Shown: positions 31,583-41,380 of the stretch, piece after piece | Position numbering within the stretch: the first letter of the stretch is position 1 | How the letters are laid out: every line of letters begins with the position of its first letter | Assembly (NCBI RefSeq): GCF_008801575.1 | Contig: NZ_VZPL01000021.1 | Coordinates: 1-64,000 of the forward strand | Reading direction: 5' to 3' | DNA: 64,000 nucleotides | Origin: Xanthomonas cissicola | GTDB taxonomy: Bacteria > Pseudomonadota > Gammaproteobacteria > Xanthomonadales > Xanthomonadaceae | Made by a program: the position numbers and the translations under genes | Notes under the pieces: generated by a model | What the model saw: the letters and a program-made list of their open reading frames with translations, nothing else | Databases searched by the model: none | Told to the model about the DNA's origin: nothing

Positions 31583-32110
31583 TTACTCCAGCCCGTCCAG
31601 CAGCGCGTCGACCTTTTCTTTCGTCAGGTGCTCGTGATAGTGGCCGTTGATGACCATCATCGGCGCTGCGGAGCAGGCAGCCAGGCACTCTTCTTCGCGC
31701 TTGAGGTAGACGCGGCCATCGGCCGTCGACTGCCCCAGTTTGCAACCCAGCTTCTTCTCGGCGTGCGCCAGAAGATCTTCGGCGCCGTTGAGCCAGCAGC
31801 TGATATTGGTGCAGAACGCCACGTTGTGGCGGCCGACGCGTTCGGTCTCGAACATCGAATAGAAGCTGGCGACCTCATAAGCCCATACCGGTGGCAGCTC
31901 CAGGTACTTGGCCACGCCCACGATCAATTCGTCGGTCAGCCAGCCCTGGTTCTGTTCCTGCGCAGCATGCAGACCCTGCAGCACCGCCGAACGCTTGCGG
32001 TCCGGCGGGAACTTGGTCAGCCAGTGATCGATGTGCGCGCGCGTCTTGTCGCTCAGCACCACCTGCGGATCGACGTCGCGCGCCGCTTCGAAATTACCCG
32101 TCGCCTTCAT
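31583..32110 (-). CDS. nuoE: NADH-quinone oxidoreductase subunit E
   Basis: A 175-residue thioredoxin-like subunit carrying the [2Fe-2S] cluster N1a. Ligand motifs are [10 protein letters not shown] and [14 protein letters not shown] at 32110, overlapping the nuoD stop. The C-terminus ([12 protein letters not shown]) is family-typical. Confidence 0.96.
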   Translation of the reverse strand: MKATGNFEAARDVDPQVVLSDKTRAHIDHWLTKFPPDRKRSAVLQGLHAAQEQNQGWLTDELIVGVAKYLELPPVWAYEVASFYSMFETERVGRHNVAFCTNISCWLNGAEDLLAHAEKKLGCKLGQSTADGRVYLKREEECLAACSAAPMMVINGHYHEHLTKEKVDALLDGLE

Positions 32111-33414
32111 CGGTCAACCTCACCGAAAACCAAATCGTAAGTACCGATCATCGCCACGACGTCGGCCAGCAAATAGCCTCGCACCACTGCGTCCATCGAC
32201 GACAGATGCGCAAAGCCCGGCGCGCGCAGGTGCACGCGGAACGGCTTGTTGGCGCCGTCTGACATCAGGTAGCAACCGAACTCGCCCTTGGGCGCTTCGA
32301 CCGCACTATAGGTTTCGCCGGCCGGTACGCAGTAGCCTTCACTGAACAGCTTGAAGTGATGGATCAGCGCTTCCATGTCGTCCTTCATGCCTTCGCGGCT
32401 GGGCGGGGCGACCTTGAAATTCGTGACCATGACCGGGCCAGGGTTGGCCTTCAGCCACTTCACGCACTGCTTGATGATGCGGTTGGATTCGCGCATCTCG
32501 GCCACGCGCACCAGGTAGCGGTCATAGCAGTCGCCATTGGTGCCGACCGGGATATCGAAATCCACCGCGTCGTACTTGGCGTAGGGCTGCTTCTTGCGCA
32601 GATCCCACTCGATACCCGAACCACGCAGCATCGGACCGGTCATGCCCCAGGCGCGTGCCAGATCCGGGCTGATGATGCCGACGTCGACGGTACGCTGCTT
32701 CCAGATGCGGTTATCGGTCAGCAGGGTTTCGTATTCGTCCACGCGTGCCGGGAAGGTATTGGTGAACTCCTCCAGGAAGTCCAGCATGGTGCCTTCGCGA
32801 CCGGCATTGCGCTTCTTCAGCGCCCCGCCCTTGTGCCAACGCGACTCCTTGTACTGCGGCATGCGATCGGGCAGATCGCGGTAGACGCCGCCGGGACGGT
32901 AGTAGGCAGCGTGCATGCGCGCGCCACTGACCGCCTCGTAGACGTCCATCAGTTCTTCGCGCTCGCGGAATGCATACAGCATCACCGCCATCGCCCCCAG
33001 ATCGAGCGCATTGGAACCGACCCACATCAAGTGGTTCTTGATGCGGGTGATCTCGTCGAACATGGTGCGGATGTACTGCGCACGCTCGGGCGCTTGGATC
33101 CCCATCAGGGATTCGATCGCGCGCACGTAGGCGTGCTCGTTGCACATCATCGAGACGTAATCCAGACGGTCCATGTACGGAACCGACTGGTTGAACGGCT
33201 TGGACTCGGCCAGCTTCTCGGTGCCACGGTGCAGCAGACCGATATGCGGATCGGCACGCACCACGGTCTCGCCGTCCATTTCCAGGATCAAACGCAACAC
33301 GCCGTGCGCCGCAGGATGCTGCGGGCCGAAGTTCATCGTGTAATTGCGGATTTCCTGCTTGCTTTCGACAGGATTGCTCGCGAAGGCATCGGTTGCCTGG
33401 CGGAACTCACTCAC
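32107..33414 (-). CDS. nuoD: NADH-quinone oxidoreductase subunit D
   Basis: A 435-residue 49-kDa-type subunit that forms the quinone site with Nuo[17 protein letters not shown] (quinone-site His), [15 protein letters not shown] and the C-terminal [18 protein letters not shown] are conserved. It is separate from NuoC, unlike the fused CD of E. coli. GTG start at 33414 overlaps the nuoC stop. Confidence 0.97.
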   Translation of the reverse strand: MSEFRQATDAFASNPVESKQEIRNYTMNFGPQHPAAHGVLRLILEMDGETVVRADPHIGLLHRGTEKLAESKPFNQSVPYMDRLDYVSMMCNEHAYVRAIESLMGIQAPERAQYIRTMFDEITRIKNHLMWVGSNALDLGAMAVMLYAFREREELMDVYEAVSGARMHAAYYRPGGVYRDLPDRMPQYKESRWHKGGALKKRNAGREGTMLDFLEEFTNTFPARVDEYETLLTDNRIWKQRTVDVGIISPDLARAWGMTGPMLRGSGIEWDLRKKQPYAKYDAVDFDIPVGTNGDCYDRYLVRVAEMRESNRIIKQCVKWLKANPGPVMVTNFKVAPPSREGMKDDMEALIHHFKLFSEGYCVPAGETYSAVEAPKGEFGCYLMSDGANKPFRVHLRAPGFAHLSSMDAVVRGYLLADVVAMIGTYDLVFGEVDR

Positions 33415-34163
33415 TTGGCAGTCTCCGACTTGCCCACTTCACCAGCGGCAGTCTCATAACGGGCATCGTCGCGAATGACGCGCGGCACGCCGACGCGCGG
33501 CTCGACCGAGGTCACCGGCTCGTACACTACGCGCTTGCGCTCCTCGTCGTAACGCACTTCGACGTTGCCGATCAGCGGGAAGTCCTTGCGGAACGGGTGG
33601 CCGACGAATCCGTAGTCGGTCAGGATGCGGCGCAGGTCCGGGTGCCCGTCAAACACGATGCCGAACAGGTCGAACGCCTCGCGCTCGAACCAGTTCACGC
33701 CCGGCCAGATATCGGTCACCGACGCCACCACCGGCACCTGCTCGTCCGGTGCGTAGCAGCGCACGCGCAGACGCTGGTTGTGCTGGTAGGAAATCAGCTG
33801 CGCGACCACCGCAAAGCGCTGCTTGGGCAGCTGCTGCGGCTGCGCGCCAGCGGAGCTTTCCTGGCTGGGGAATTCGCCCCAGGCGAAACGGCCGACCGCC
33901 TTGCCTTCGACGCCGCGACTGAAGCCCTGCGACGACACGTCGGCGGTATCCCACTCGTCGCTGCCGTAGCCGAGGTAATCGACGCCGCACAGGTCGCTGA
34001 GCTGCTCGAAACCGAGCTCGTCACGCAGTGCAAGACAGGTGGCGTGCCAATCGGCGGCAGCGACTTCCAGCGTCACTTCGCCGCGCGGCAATGCCACGGC
34101 AATCTGCGCACCGGCGAAACGTGCCGCAAGTCGGTCAGTGAAGGAGGATGCTTGCTCTGCCAT
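33411..34163 (-). CDS. nuoC: NADH-quinone oxidoreductase subunit C
   Basis: A 250-residue 30-kDa-type subunit. The core motif is [19 protein letters not shown] followed by [13 protein letters not shown] and [10 protein letters not shown]. An insertion near residues 65-105 ([16 protein letters not shown]...) makes it longer than many homologues. It is a separate gene from nuoD. Confidence 0.96.
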   Translation of the reverse strand: MAEQASSFTDRLAARFAGAQIAVALPRGEVTLEVAAADWHATCLALRDELGFEQLSDLCGVDYLGYGSDEWDTADVSSQGFSRGVEGKAVGRFAWGEFPSQESSAGAQPQQLPKQRFAVVAQLISYQHNQRLRVRCYAPDEQVPVVASVTDIWPGVNWFEREAFDLFGIVFDGHPDLRRILTDYGFVGHPFRKDFPLIGNVEVRYDEERKRVVYEPVTSVEPRVGVPRVIRDDARYETAAGEVGKSETAK

Positions 34164-34199
34164 GGGGGCTTGGCTGCTCTCGGTAGAAGAAGACGGGTG

Positions 34200-34754
34200 T
34201 CAGCGCGCGATCGTCTGGGTACGCCAGATCTTCTTCTGCAGCTGCAGGATGCCGTAGACCAGCGCCTCGGCGGTCGGCGGGCAGCCCGGGACGTAAATGT
34301 CCACCGGCACGATGCGGTCGCAACCGCGCACCACCGAATACGAATAGTGATAGTAGCCGCCGCCGTTGGCGCAGCTGCCCATCGAGATGACCCACTTCGG
34401 ATCCGGCATCTGGTCATAGACCTTGCGCAGCGCCGGGGCCATCTTGTTGACCAGAGTGCCGGCCACGATCATCACGTCGGACTGGCGCGGCGACGGGCGG
34501 AACACCACGCCGTAGCGGTCCAGATCCAGGCGCGAGGCGCCCGCATGCATCATCTCGACGGCGCAGCACGCCAGGCCGAAGGTCATCGGCCACATCGAGC
34601 CGGTGCGTGCCCAGTTCAGCAGCGCATCGACGCTGGTGGTCACGTAACCCTTCTCGAGCAACGGGTTTTCGCCTTCCGGGCGCAGGATGTCTTCCACCCG
34701 GCCTTCCGGCATCGGGTTGGTCATCAGACTATCCAGGGTCTGAATCACTCCCAT
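34200..34754 (-). CDS. nuoB: NADH-quinone oxidoreductase subunit B
   Basis: A 184-residue subunit carrying cluster N2, the last in the chain to quinone. Ligand motifs are [20 protein letters not shown] and [12 protein letters not shown] chose the ATG at 34754 (MGVIQTLDS), which overlaps the end of nuoA by 10 bp; longer readings enter nuoA. Confidence 0.97.
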   Translation of the reverse strand: MGVIQTLDSLMTNPMPEGRVEDILRPEGENPLLEKGYVTTSVDALLNWARTGSMWPMTFGLACCAVEMMHAGASRLDLDRYGVVFRPSPRQSDVMIVAGTLVNKMAPALRKVYDQMPDPKWVISMGSCANGGGYYHYSYSVVRGCDRIVPVDIYVPGCPPTAEALVYGILQLQKKIWRTQTIAR

Positions 34755-35101
34755 TCCAGCGCTCCCTTCTTCCACACGTAGATAAAGCCGAGGAACAACA
34801 TACCGACGAACAGCCCCATGGTGACCAGCGAACGTGCGCCGATCTCCATGAACACCTGCGTCCACGGCACGATGAAGATGATTTCCAGATCGAACACGAT
34901 GAACTGGATCGCGATCAGGTAGTAGCGCACATCGAACTTCATGCGCGCGTCTTCGAAGGCCTCGAAGCCGCACTCGTAAGGCGAGAGCTTGCGCGGGTCC
35001 GGGCTACGCGGACCGAGGAATCGACCGACCAACATCAGCACGATGCCGATACCGGTGGCGACGATCAGAAACAGCAGACTCGGCAAATATTCGGCCAGCA
35101 C
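34745..35101 (-). CDS. nuoA: NADH-quinone oxidoreductase subunit A
   Basis: A 118-residue membrane subunit with three helices. [32 protein letters not shown] is split here as [10 protein letters not shown] and [15 protein letters not shown], both highly conserved. I chose the GTG at 35101 ([11 protein letters not shown]), with GAGAG upstream, to give the normal length. It is the first nuo gene, 100 bp after tRNA-Leu. Confidence 0.95.
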   Translation of the reverse strand: MLAEYLPSLLFLIVATGIGIVLMLVGRFLGPRSPDPRKLSPYECGFEAFEDARMKFDVRYYLIAIQFIVFDLEIIFIVPWTQVFMEIGARSLVTMGLFVGMLFLGFIYVWKKGALEWE

Positions 35102-35203
35102 AGCGATTCTCTCTTGCCTCTGCCCGCACGCGCCGCGTGCCGGCATGGGGTATAGGCAGACCCCGCGCGCGACAAGCGATGCGCAGGAACTGCAGCCAAA
35201 CAA

Positions 35204-35288
35204 TGGTGCCCAAGAGGGGACTCGAACCCCTACGACCTAAGTCGCTACCACCTCAAGGTAGTGCGTCTACCAATTCCGCCACCTGGGC
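35204..35288 (-). tRNA. tRNA-Leu (GAG)
   Basis: 85 nt, class II with a long variable arm, encoded CCA. Acceptor GCCCAGG pairs with CTTGGGC; the anticodon loop is TTGAGGT giving GAG. It lies between secG and nuoA in the same direction, so it may be processed from the secG transcript. Confidence 0.97.
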
Positions 35289-35337
35289 ATACGTTGCGCC
35301 GCTGGGCATCCCAGTGCGCAGCGTATTGTAACCGGCT

Positions 35338-35811
35338 TCAGCGTTTTTGTGCTGGTTCTGAAGCGTTTTCTTCGCTTGCTGCAGGCGCTGGCTGCGCCGG
35401 TGCGGACTGTGCAGGCGCGACTGGCGGAGCGGCGGCCGGAGCCGGCTGCGACGGAGCAGTCGGCACGGCACCTGCGGCCGGAGCCTGCGGCAACGGCTGG
35501 GTGAGCTCGCCGGCGGCGGCAGGAGCCGGGGTTGCCGACTGCGACATCACACCCAGGTTCTGATCCGTGGGACGTGCGCCGTGCGTGGCGTACCACGCCA
35601 TGAACAGGCTGATGCTGAAGAACACCACCGCCAGCCACTTGGTCGACTTGGACAGGAAGTTCGACGCACCCTGCGAACCAAACACGGTGCCCGACGCCCC
35701 GGCGCCGAAGCCGGAACCAGCCGCAGCGCCTGCGCCACGCTGCATCAGGATCAGCGCAATCATCGCCAGGGCGACCAGCACGTAGACCACATTGAGGATC
35801 AACATCAGCAT
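35338..35811 (-). CDS. secG: Preprotein translocase subunit SecG
   Basis: A 157-residue SecG with two transmembrane helices (LILNVVYVLVALAMIALILMQ and WLAVVFFSISLFMAWYA) and the conserved QRGAGAAAGSGFGAGASGTVFG loop between them, given here in part as GSGFGAGASGTVFGS. The C-terminal 60 residues are a low-complexity Ala/Pro tail, much longer than in E. coli SecG. It lies between tpiA and tRNA-Leu. Confidence 0.95.
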   Translation of the reverse strand: MLMLILNVVYVLVALAMIALILMQRGAGAAAGSGFGAGASGTVFGSQGASNFLSKSTKWLAVVFFSISLFMAWYATHGARPTDQNLGVMSQSATPAPAAAGELTQPLPQAPAAGAVPTAPSQPAPAAAPPVAPAQSAPAQPAPAASEENASEPAQKR

Positions 35812-35844
35812 TTCGAAATCCGTCCCCGGACAAAACTTAATGGG

Positions 35845-36600
35845 TTAGCACGCGGCCGCCGCGCGTGCGATGGCCAGGAAATCTTCGGCGACCAGTGATG
35901 CGCCTCCGACCAGCCCGCCATCGACGTCAGGCTGTGCGAACAGCTCGCCGGCGTTGTCGGGCTTGACACTGCCCCCGTACAGGATGGGCAACGAATCGGC
36001 GATTCTAGCATCCGCCTTCGCGACTTCGCCACGCAGGAAAGCGTGCACCGCCTGGGCCTGCTCCGGGGTGGCGGTGCGGCCGGTGCCAATGGCCCAGATC
36101 GGTTCGTAGGCCAGCACCGCGTCCGCAAAACCGGTACTGCCCACCAGCGCCAGGACCGGGTCGAGCTGGGCACGTAGGATTGCCTCAGTCTGACCGGCTT
36201 CACGCTGTTCCAGCGATTCGCCCACGCACAGCACCGGAATCAGCCCGGCATGGAGGGCGGCGGCGAACTTGCGCGCTACCAGTTCGCTACTCTCCTGATG
36301 GTATTGGCGGCGCTCGGAGTGGCCGACCAACCCGTAACCAGCACCGACATCGACCAGCATCGAGGCCGATACCTCGCCGGTGTAGGCGCCCTTCTCGTTA
36401 CTGCTGACGTCCTGGGCTCCGAACGACAGGTGATGGGCCTCGAAATCCTCGATCAGGTCGCCGAGGTAAGGCAGTGGCGGCAGGATAACGACTTCGACAC
36501 CCTCCAGGGGCATGTGCGCGGCCAGCTTGGCCACCAGTTCGGTGGCGAAGGCGCGGCTGCCATGCAGCTTCCAATTTCCGGCAACGATCTTTCGACGCAT
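35845..36600 (-). CDS. tpiA: Triosephosphate isomerase
   Basis: A 251-residue TIM-barrel glycolytic enzyme. Active-site residues lie in GNWKLHG (Asn, Lys), VGHSERR (His) and LAYEPIWAIGTGRTAT (Glu and loop 6); the phosphate site is YGGSVKPDN. ATG at 36600. It is followed by secG at 33 bp, the usual tpiA-secG pairing. Confidence 0.98.
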   Translation of the reverse strand: MRRKIVAGNWKLHGSRAFATELVAKLAAHMPLEGVEVVILPPLPYLGDLIEDFEAHHLSFGAQDVSSNEKGAYTGEVSASMLVDVGAGYGLVGHSERRQYHQESSELVARKFAAALHAGLIPVLCVGESLEQREAGQTEAILRAQLDPVLALVGSTGFADAVLAYEPIWAIGTGRTATPEQAQAVHAFLRGEVAKADARIADSLPILYGGSVKPDNAGELFAQPDVDGGLVGGASLVAEDFLAIARAAAAC

Positions 36601-36712
36601 CAGGCGCAGGTTCCTGAGTTGAAGACAGGCGACAGAATAGCCCAAGGCCTGTCGGCAACCGGCACACTTCTGTCCGCCAGATTTCCTCCCGCTTCCCTTA
36701 CAGGAACCTGCC

Positions 36713-37513
36713 ATGTCCGTTTCGCCTGTCTTCGCCCTGATCACCGGCGCCTCCAGCGGCATCGGCCGCGAGATTGCGCGCGCATACGCCAGGCGCGGCA
36801 TGCCGTTGATCCTGACCGCACGACGGGTAGACCGGCTGCTGGCATTGGCCGAGGAATTGCGCAGCACGGTTCGGGTGGAAGTGCTGCCGGCCGATCTGGC
36901 CGACCCTGCCGCGGCCGAAGCGCTGGCAACGCAGATCCAGCGCAACGGCTGGACCGTGGGCACACTGGTCAACAACGCCGGTTACGGCGTGCCGGGCCGC
37001 TATCTGCACAACGACTGGGCCACGCATGCGCGCTTCCTGCAGGTGATGGTAGGCGCGGTGTGCGAGCTGACCTGGCGACTGCTGCCAATGATCCGTGCCA
37101 GCGGCCAGGGCCGCATTCTCAACGTGGCCTCGTTCGCCGCACTGACGCCCAGCGCCGATGGGCAGACCCTCTATGCGGCCAGCAAGAGTTTCATGCTGCG
37201 CTTCAGCGAATCGCTGGCGCTGGAAAACGCCGATTGCGCGCTCAAGGTGTGCGCGCTGTGCCCGGGCTTTGCCTGGTCCGAATTCCACGACGTGACCGGC
37301 ACCCGCGAGGCGATGTCCACCCTGCCCGCCTGGGCCTGGCTGCAGGCCGATGCAGTGGCCGAATATGGAATCGCCGCACTGGAGCGCGGCCAGGTGCTGG
37401 CGGTGCCGGGCTGGCGCTATCGGCTGGTCAACGCAGCACTGCGGCTGTTGCCGCATGCGCTCGCCCTACGCCTGATGGCGCGCGGCTCGCATCGGGTGCG
37501 GCCGCTGGATTGA
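36713..37513 (+). CDS. Short-chain dehydrogenase/reductase, intact catalytic residues
   Basis: A 266-residue classical SDR. The cofactor turn is TGASSGIGREIA. LVNNAGYGV, ILNVASFAAL and YAASKSFMLRF supply the Asn, Ser, Tyr and Lys tetrad. The C-terminus has a hydrophobic stretch (LVNAALRLLPHALAL) that may touch membrane. An Arg after the second strand (TARRVDRL) suggests NADP preference. Substrate unknown. It is a lone gene, divergent from tpiA. Confidence 0.9.
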   Translation: MSVSPVFALITGASSGIGREIARAYARRGMPLILTARRVDRLLALAEELRSTVRVEVLPADLADPAAAEALATQIQRNGWTVGTLVNNAGYGVPGRYLHNDWATHARFLQVMVGAVCELTWRLLPMIRASGQGRILNVASFAALTPSADGQTLYAASKSFMLRFSESLALENADCALKVCALCPGFAWSEFHDVTGTREAMSTLPAWAWLQADAVAEYGIAALERGQVLAVPGWRYRLVNAALRLLPHALALRLMARGSHRVRPLD

Positions 37514-37716
37514 CGCGCCGGCAGACTGCGTATGCAGGAGCGATCGCCCGTGCTCGGCAGCGCTTCGTGCGTGACTTCAACCTGGGCGACCGCAGGGCTT
37601 GCGATGACCACGCAAGCGCACGTATCGAGCGTCGGTGATTTGGATGCAGCGCATGCCCGTCCAAATCGGCATCAGCTCACGCGCCCTACCGCCAGCGCTA
37701 ACGCCACCCGCTGGCT

Positions 37717-38145
37717 TCAGTGATTGACGATCTCGCCGTGCATGGCCGCCAGGCGCGCCAGCAGGCGGTTTTGCGTGCGGCGCGGAATCTTGCGCTGATC
37801 CATGGCCCAGTTCAGATCCTCGACCAGGGCATTGAAGTCGCCTTCGCGGATGGCCAGGTGCGCGTGCGCCTGCTGCATCGACTTGGCCGTATCAGGGCAT
37901 GGGCCGTCGGCGACATGGCAGAACTTCTGCACCAGGCGCTCGTTGAGCATGACGATATTGACGCGCGCGAATTTATCGACGATGCGTGGGTCGTCGGCGA
38001 TGCGCGAGAGCATGGTTTCCACCAGTGCTTCGATGCCGGCCTGCCCGCCAAGTTCGTCGTACAGCGTCTGCCGCGACTGCGTGCTGGCGCAGGCGCTCGT
38101 CAGGCCCAGCATGCAGAGCAACGACCAGCGCAGCCATCGGTTCAT
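37717..38145 (-). CDS. Exported truncated haemoglobin (group 1), possible lipoprotein
   Basis: A 142-residue protein. A hydrophobic signal (LRWSLLCMLGLTSACA) ends in a possible lipobox with Cys19; -3 is Thr, so lipidation is likely but not certain. From residue 27 it reads as a group 1 truncated haemoglobin: LYDELGGQAGIEALV, then MQQAHAHLAI with probable proximal His94, then DFNALVEDL. Extra Cys76 and Cys83 (FCHVADGPC) could form a disulfide outside the cytoplasm. Most truncated haemoglobins are cytoplasmic, so export is notable. Its ATG overlaps the stop of the DUF3034 gene (TGATG); last gene of the four-gene operon. Confidence 0.87.
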   Translation of the reverse strand: MNRWLRWSLLCMLGLTSACASTQSRQTLYDELGGQAGIEALVETMLSRIADDPRIVDKFARVNIVMLNERLVQKFCHVADGPCPDTAKSMQQAHAHLAIREGDFNALVEDLNWAMDQRKIPRRTQNRLLARLAAMHGEIVNH

Positions 38146-39017
38146 CAGAACGCCACCTGCAACGAGAGATAAGGGCCGCGCTGATCGGCAAGCGTGGCGA
38201 TATCGCCAAGATCGGCCCAGGCGGCGGTCAACGAAACATGCTTATTGGGGAACCAGGCGACGAATGCATCCGCCCACGCTTGCTCGCGCGCGAAACCGAG
38301 GTTATTGGGTTTGTCGCGATATTCCACACCCACCGCCCAGGACGGCGACAGCACCACTGCAGCACTGACCTCGGGCACCAGACGATAGCTGTTGCGGCGA
38401 TCGCCGCCAAAGCCGAGCAAACCGGCCTGGTTGGCGCGGGTAGCGCGCAAGGTGCCGTTGAGCAGCAGCTGATATCCCGCGGCGCCCTTCAGCAACAAGC
38501 GGCTCGCGCTGAGGTAGATGTCGGTGCCGTGGTCGTCGCGCGCACCGATCGCCAATGGCAAGGTGCCGTTGCGCAGGCGTTTGTATTGCACGCCCAAGCT
38601 GACTTGCGGCGCATGTGCGTACACAAGATCGCCGGCCAAGCGCACCTTGGCGCCGAACACGTCCTGGCCAAGCGCATTCCACGGCAAGCCGAGCCGGTCC
38701 TGCAGAGTGCCCAGATCCAGACGCTGGCGGGCAAGCGACAGCTCCAGCCGGTTGCCAACCGTGAGCGCGGCGCCCTGCACGTCGAGACGGTAATCGCCGC
38801 TGTCGACGTGGGTTGCGAACGCGACGGTGCCAAGCTCGTCGCGCGTGCCGTACCCAGACAAGGTGGCCCACGGCACGATGCCGCCGCCACTACTGCCTTC
38901 GATCATCGATACGCCGCCGGTGGCGAGCAGGCGCCCGTCGCCGGCCAGGGCATGCAGCGGCGCGAACACCCCGGCTACCGCAACAGCAAGCAGCGCGACA
39001 CGCAGATGCCCGCTCAT
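38145..39017 (-). CDS. DUF3034 family outer-membrane-like protein
   Basis: A 290-residue protein with a signal peptide (LRVALLAVAVAGVFAPLHALA). The rest is alternating short polar/hydrophobic stretches ending SLQVAF, as in beta-barrel outer-membrane proteins; GTDIYLSASRLLLKGA and AVGVEYRDKPNNL are DUF3034-like. The function of the family is unknown. I chose the ATG at 39017, overlapping the stop of the GGDEF/EAL gene (ATGA). Its fixed place between a c-di-GMP enzyme and an exported haemoglobin suggests a cell-envelope role. Confidence 0.83.
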   Translation of the reverse strand: MSGHLRVALLAVAVAGVFAPLHALAGDGRLLATGGVSMIEGSSGGGIVPWATLSGYGTRDELGTVAFATHVDSGDYRLDVQGAALTVGNRLELSLARQRLDLGTLQDRLGLPWNALGQDVFGAKVRLAGDLVYAHAPQVSLGVQYKRLRNGTLPLAIGARDDHGTDIYLSASRLLLKGAAGYQLLLNGTLRATRANQAGLLGFGGDRRNSYRLVPEVSAAVVLSPSWAVGVEYRDKPNNLGFAREQAWADAFVAWFPNKHVSLTAAWADLGDIATLADQRGPYLSLQVAF

Positions 39018-41380
39018 CGCTGCACACCTGCATGTGCTGGCGTGGTCATGCCGAGTTGGCGCATGCACCAGGCCACCAGCGGCGCTTCTTCCAGCGGTGG
39101 CGAATACAGATAGCCCTGCACCATGTCGCAGCCGTAGCCGCGCAGCAGCGCGAGGGCGGCGGTGTTTTCGACGCCTTCGGCAATGACGCTCAGCCCCAGG
39201 TTATGCCCCAGATCGATCGTGCTGCGGACGATGAAGGCATCGTCGGTGCCGTCGGCCAACTGCATGACGAAACTCTTGTCGATCTTCAATTCGTCCACCG
39301 GCATGCGCTTGAGTTGTGCCAACGAGGAATAGCCGGTGCCGAAATCGTCGATGGACAGGCGCACTCCGACACTGCGCAACTGATGCAGCATGTGCAGCGC
39401 GAATTCGACATCGCGCATCAAGGCGCTTTCGGTCAATTCCAGTGTGACCGACTGCGCTGGCACGGCGTGATGCTCCAGGCAGCCGCGCACGAAGTCGGGC
39501 AAACCGGGATCGGACAGATCCAGTGCTGACAGATTGATGGCCATGCCCAGCTGCAGCCCCTGCTTGCGCCATTGCGCCTGGCAGCGCAGCGCTTGGTCCA
39601 GCACGAAGCGGGTGAGCGGATGGATCACGCCGGAGTGTTCGGCAAGCGGGATGAATTCGTCCGGACCGATCGGCCCGAGCACCGGATGATGCCAGCGCAC
39701 CAGCACTTCGACCTGTTCGACATGATCGGTGCGCAAACAGATCTTGGGCTGGAAGCGCAAGGTGAGTTCATTGGCGCCGATGGCCTGACGCAGATCGCCG
39801 GTGAGGCGCAAACGCCGCAGATGCTGTTCGTCCTGGCCCATGCGGTAGACGCTGGCGCCGAAGGTGGCTGTCGTACCGACCTGCCGCCGTGCGATGTCGG
39901 CCCGGCGCAACAAGGTGTCCGGATCGGCGCCGTGCTCGGGAATCAAGGCGATGCCGATGCTGGCTTCGAGCTGGATGCGCGCCTGCGGCAACACCAGCGG
40001 GCGGCGCAACTGCAGCAGCAGGCGCTGCGCATCCTGCTGCACGCTGGCCGCATCCGCTTGCGCCACCACCACCATGAATTCATCGCTCCCCAGCCGGCCC
40101 ACCAGATTGGGCTCTTGCACGACATCGACGAGCCGGCGCCCGGCTTCCACCAGCACCTGGTCGGCGAAGTCGTGGCCCAGGCTGTCGTTGAGTTCCTTGA
40201 AGCGTTCCAGATCCAGGATCAGCACCGCGGCGGTGCCACCGGATGCGACGGTCTGATCCACCACGTCCTTCAGGCGCTCCAGCAACCAGATGCGGTTAGG
40301 CAACCCGGTCAAGGCGTCGTGGCGGGCCTGATGCAGGATGTGCTGTTCGCGGCTGGCGATCTGGTGCTGCATGCGCCCGAAACTGTCGGCCAGTTCGGCG
40401 AGTTCGCGGCCCGGCGGCACCTGCACGGCGGTGCGGTAATCGCCGCGCTGAATGCGCCGTGCGGCCTGGACCAGTTGGGCAACCGGCTTGCTCACGCTGC
40501 GCGCAAGAACAATCGCCACGCCCAATGCCGCGACCGTGGCCAAGCCTGCCAGCAGCAGGATACGCAGCTTGAGGCTGCGGTACGGCGCCATGGCACGATC
40601 CAGCGATGCCTGCAACGCCACCCGCACCTGGCTGTCGCCCTGGATCGATTGCAGCCTGACCAGATAGCGCGACTGGTCCAGCGTCAGCGGGATCGATGCA
40701 GCCTGCACCTTCGCTGCCAGGGGCAGTTGCTGCGCGAATTGGGCGCGCGCCGAGGGCTCCAGGGTGGAGGCCAGCACGCGCACCGGTGGGCCATCGGTGA
40801 AGAAGGTCGCATCCAGCCCGGTGGTGGTGCGGAAATCCTGCGCCAGGCCATCGCCGGATTCGTTGCCGATCCCAATCCAGCCGACCCGGTTCGGTGCCAG
40901 CACCTGCACCACTGCCAACCGCACGATGTGCTGATTCAGCGCCACCACACCGACCGCGCGTCCATCGCGCTGCGCTTGTTGCAGCAAGGCCTGCACCGCA
41001 CGCAATTGTTCGGCCTGCGGTACGTCGGCCAGGCCGGTCAGGAATTCGCCATCGGGCGACAGCAACAGCGCGGTTTGCGCCGACATGCGCGCGGCGTGAT
41101 TGCGCAGGGCCGATTGCATGGTCGGCACGTCGCCACTGGCCACGGCCGCACGAAACCCGAAATCGTCGGCCAGCACCGACGCCGACTGCAGCAGCTGTTC
41201 GTCGCGGCGCATGTTGATGCGTTGCCAGACGCGCTGCCCGATCTCCAGCTCTTCGCCAAGCTGCGCCTTGACGCTGCGCTCGGTCGCCACCTGCACGGCA
41301 AGGAATGTCAGCGCCTGCGTGGCAAGCACGACCAGCACGAGCAAGGCCGCGATGCGGGTATGCAGACGCATCGACCTCAT
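39014..41380 (-). CDS. Membrane GGDEF/EAL protein with periplasmic sensor and HAMP
   Basis: A 788-residue signalling protein. Helices at about 12-32 and 273-293 bracket a periplasmic sensor; a HAMP domain (295-346) leads to GGDEF (355-515) and EAL (528-778). The GGDEF motif reads GSDEF (431-435), and no RxxD inhibitory site precedes it. The EAL motif reads EVL (558-560), a tolerated variant, and other catalytic residues are present: Asn616, Glu651, Asp678-Asp679, Lys701 region, Glu735, Gln755. Phosphodiesterase activity is therefore likely; cyclase activity is uncertain. ATG overlaps the cupredoxin stop (ATGA). The sensor probably responds to an envelope cue linked to its partner genes. Confidence 0.93.
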   Translation of the reverse strand: MRSMRLHTRIAALLVLVVLATQALTFLAVQVATERSVKAQLGEELEIGQRVWQRINMRRDEQLLQSASVLADDFGFRAAVASGDVPTMQSALRNHAARMSAQTALLLSPDGEFLTGLADVPQAEQLRAVQALLQQAQRDGRAVGVVALNQHIVRLAVVQVLAPNRVGWIGIGNESGDGLAQDFRTTTGLDATFFTDGPPVRVLASTLEPSARAQFAQQLPLAAKVQAASIPLTLDQSRYLVRLQSIQGDSQVRVALQASLDRAMAPYRSLKLRILLLAGLATVAALGVAIVLARSVSKPVAQLVQAARRIQRGDYRTAVQVPPGRELAELADSFGRMQHQIASREQHILHQARHDALTGLPNRIWLLERLKDVVDQTVASGGTAAVLILDLERFKELNDSLGHDFADQVLVEAGRRLVDVVQEPNLVGRLGSDEFMVVVAQADAASVQQDAQRLLLQLRRPLVLPQARIQLEASIGIALIPEHGADPDTLLRRADIARRQVGTTATFGASVYRMGQDEQHLRRLRLTGDLRQAIGANELTLRFQPKICLRTDHVEQVEVLVRWHHPVLGPIGPDEFIPLAEHSGVIHPLTRFVLDQALRCQAQWRKQGLQLGMAINLSALDLSDPGLPDFVRGCLEHHAVPAQSVTLELTESALMRDVEFALHMLHQLRSVGVRLSIDDFGTGYSSLAQLKRMPVDELKIDKSFVMQLADGTDDAFIVRSTIDLGHNLGLSVIAEGVENTAALALLRGYGCDMVQGYLYSPPLEEAPLVAWCMRQLGMTTPAHAGVQR

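Noticed and set aside
39014-41380. EVL in place of EAL as evidence of an inactive phosphodiesterase
   Set aside because: EVL occurs in active phosphodiesterases and the other catalytic residues are present.
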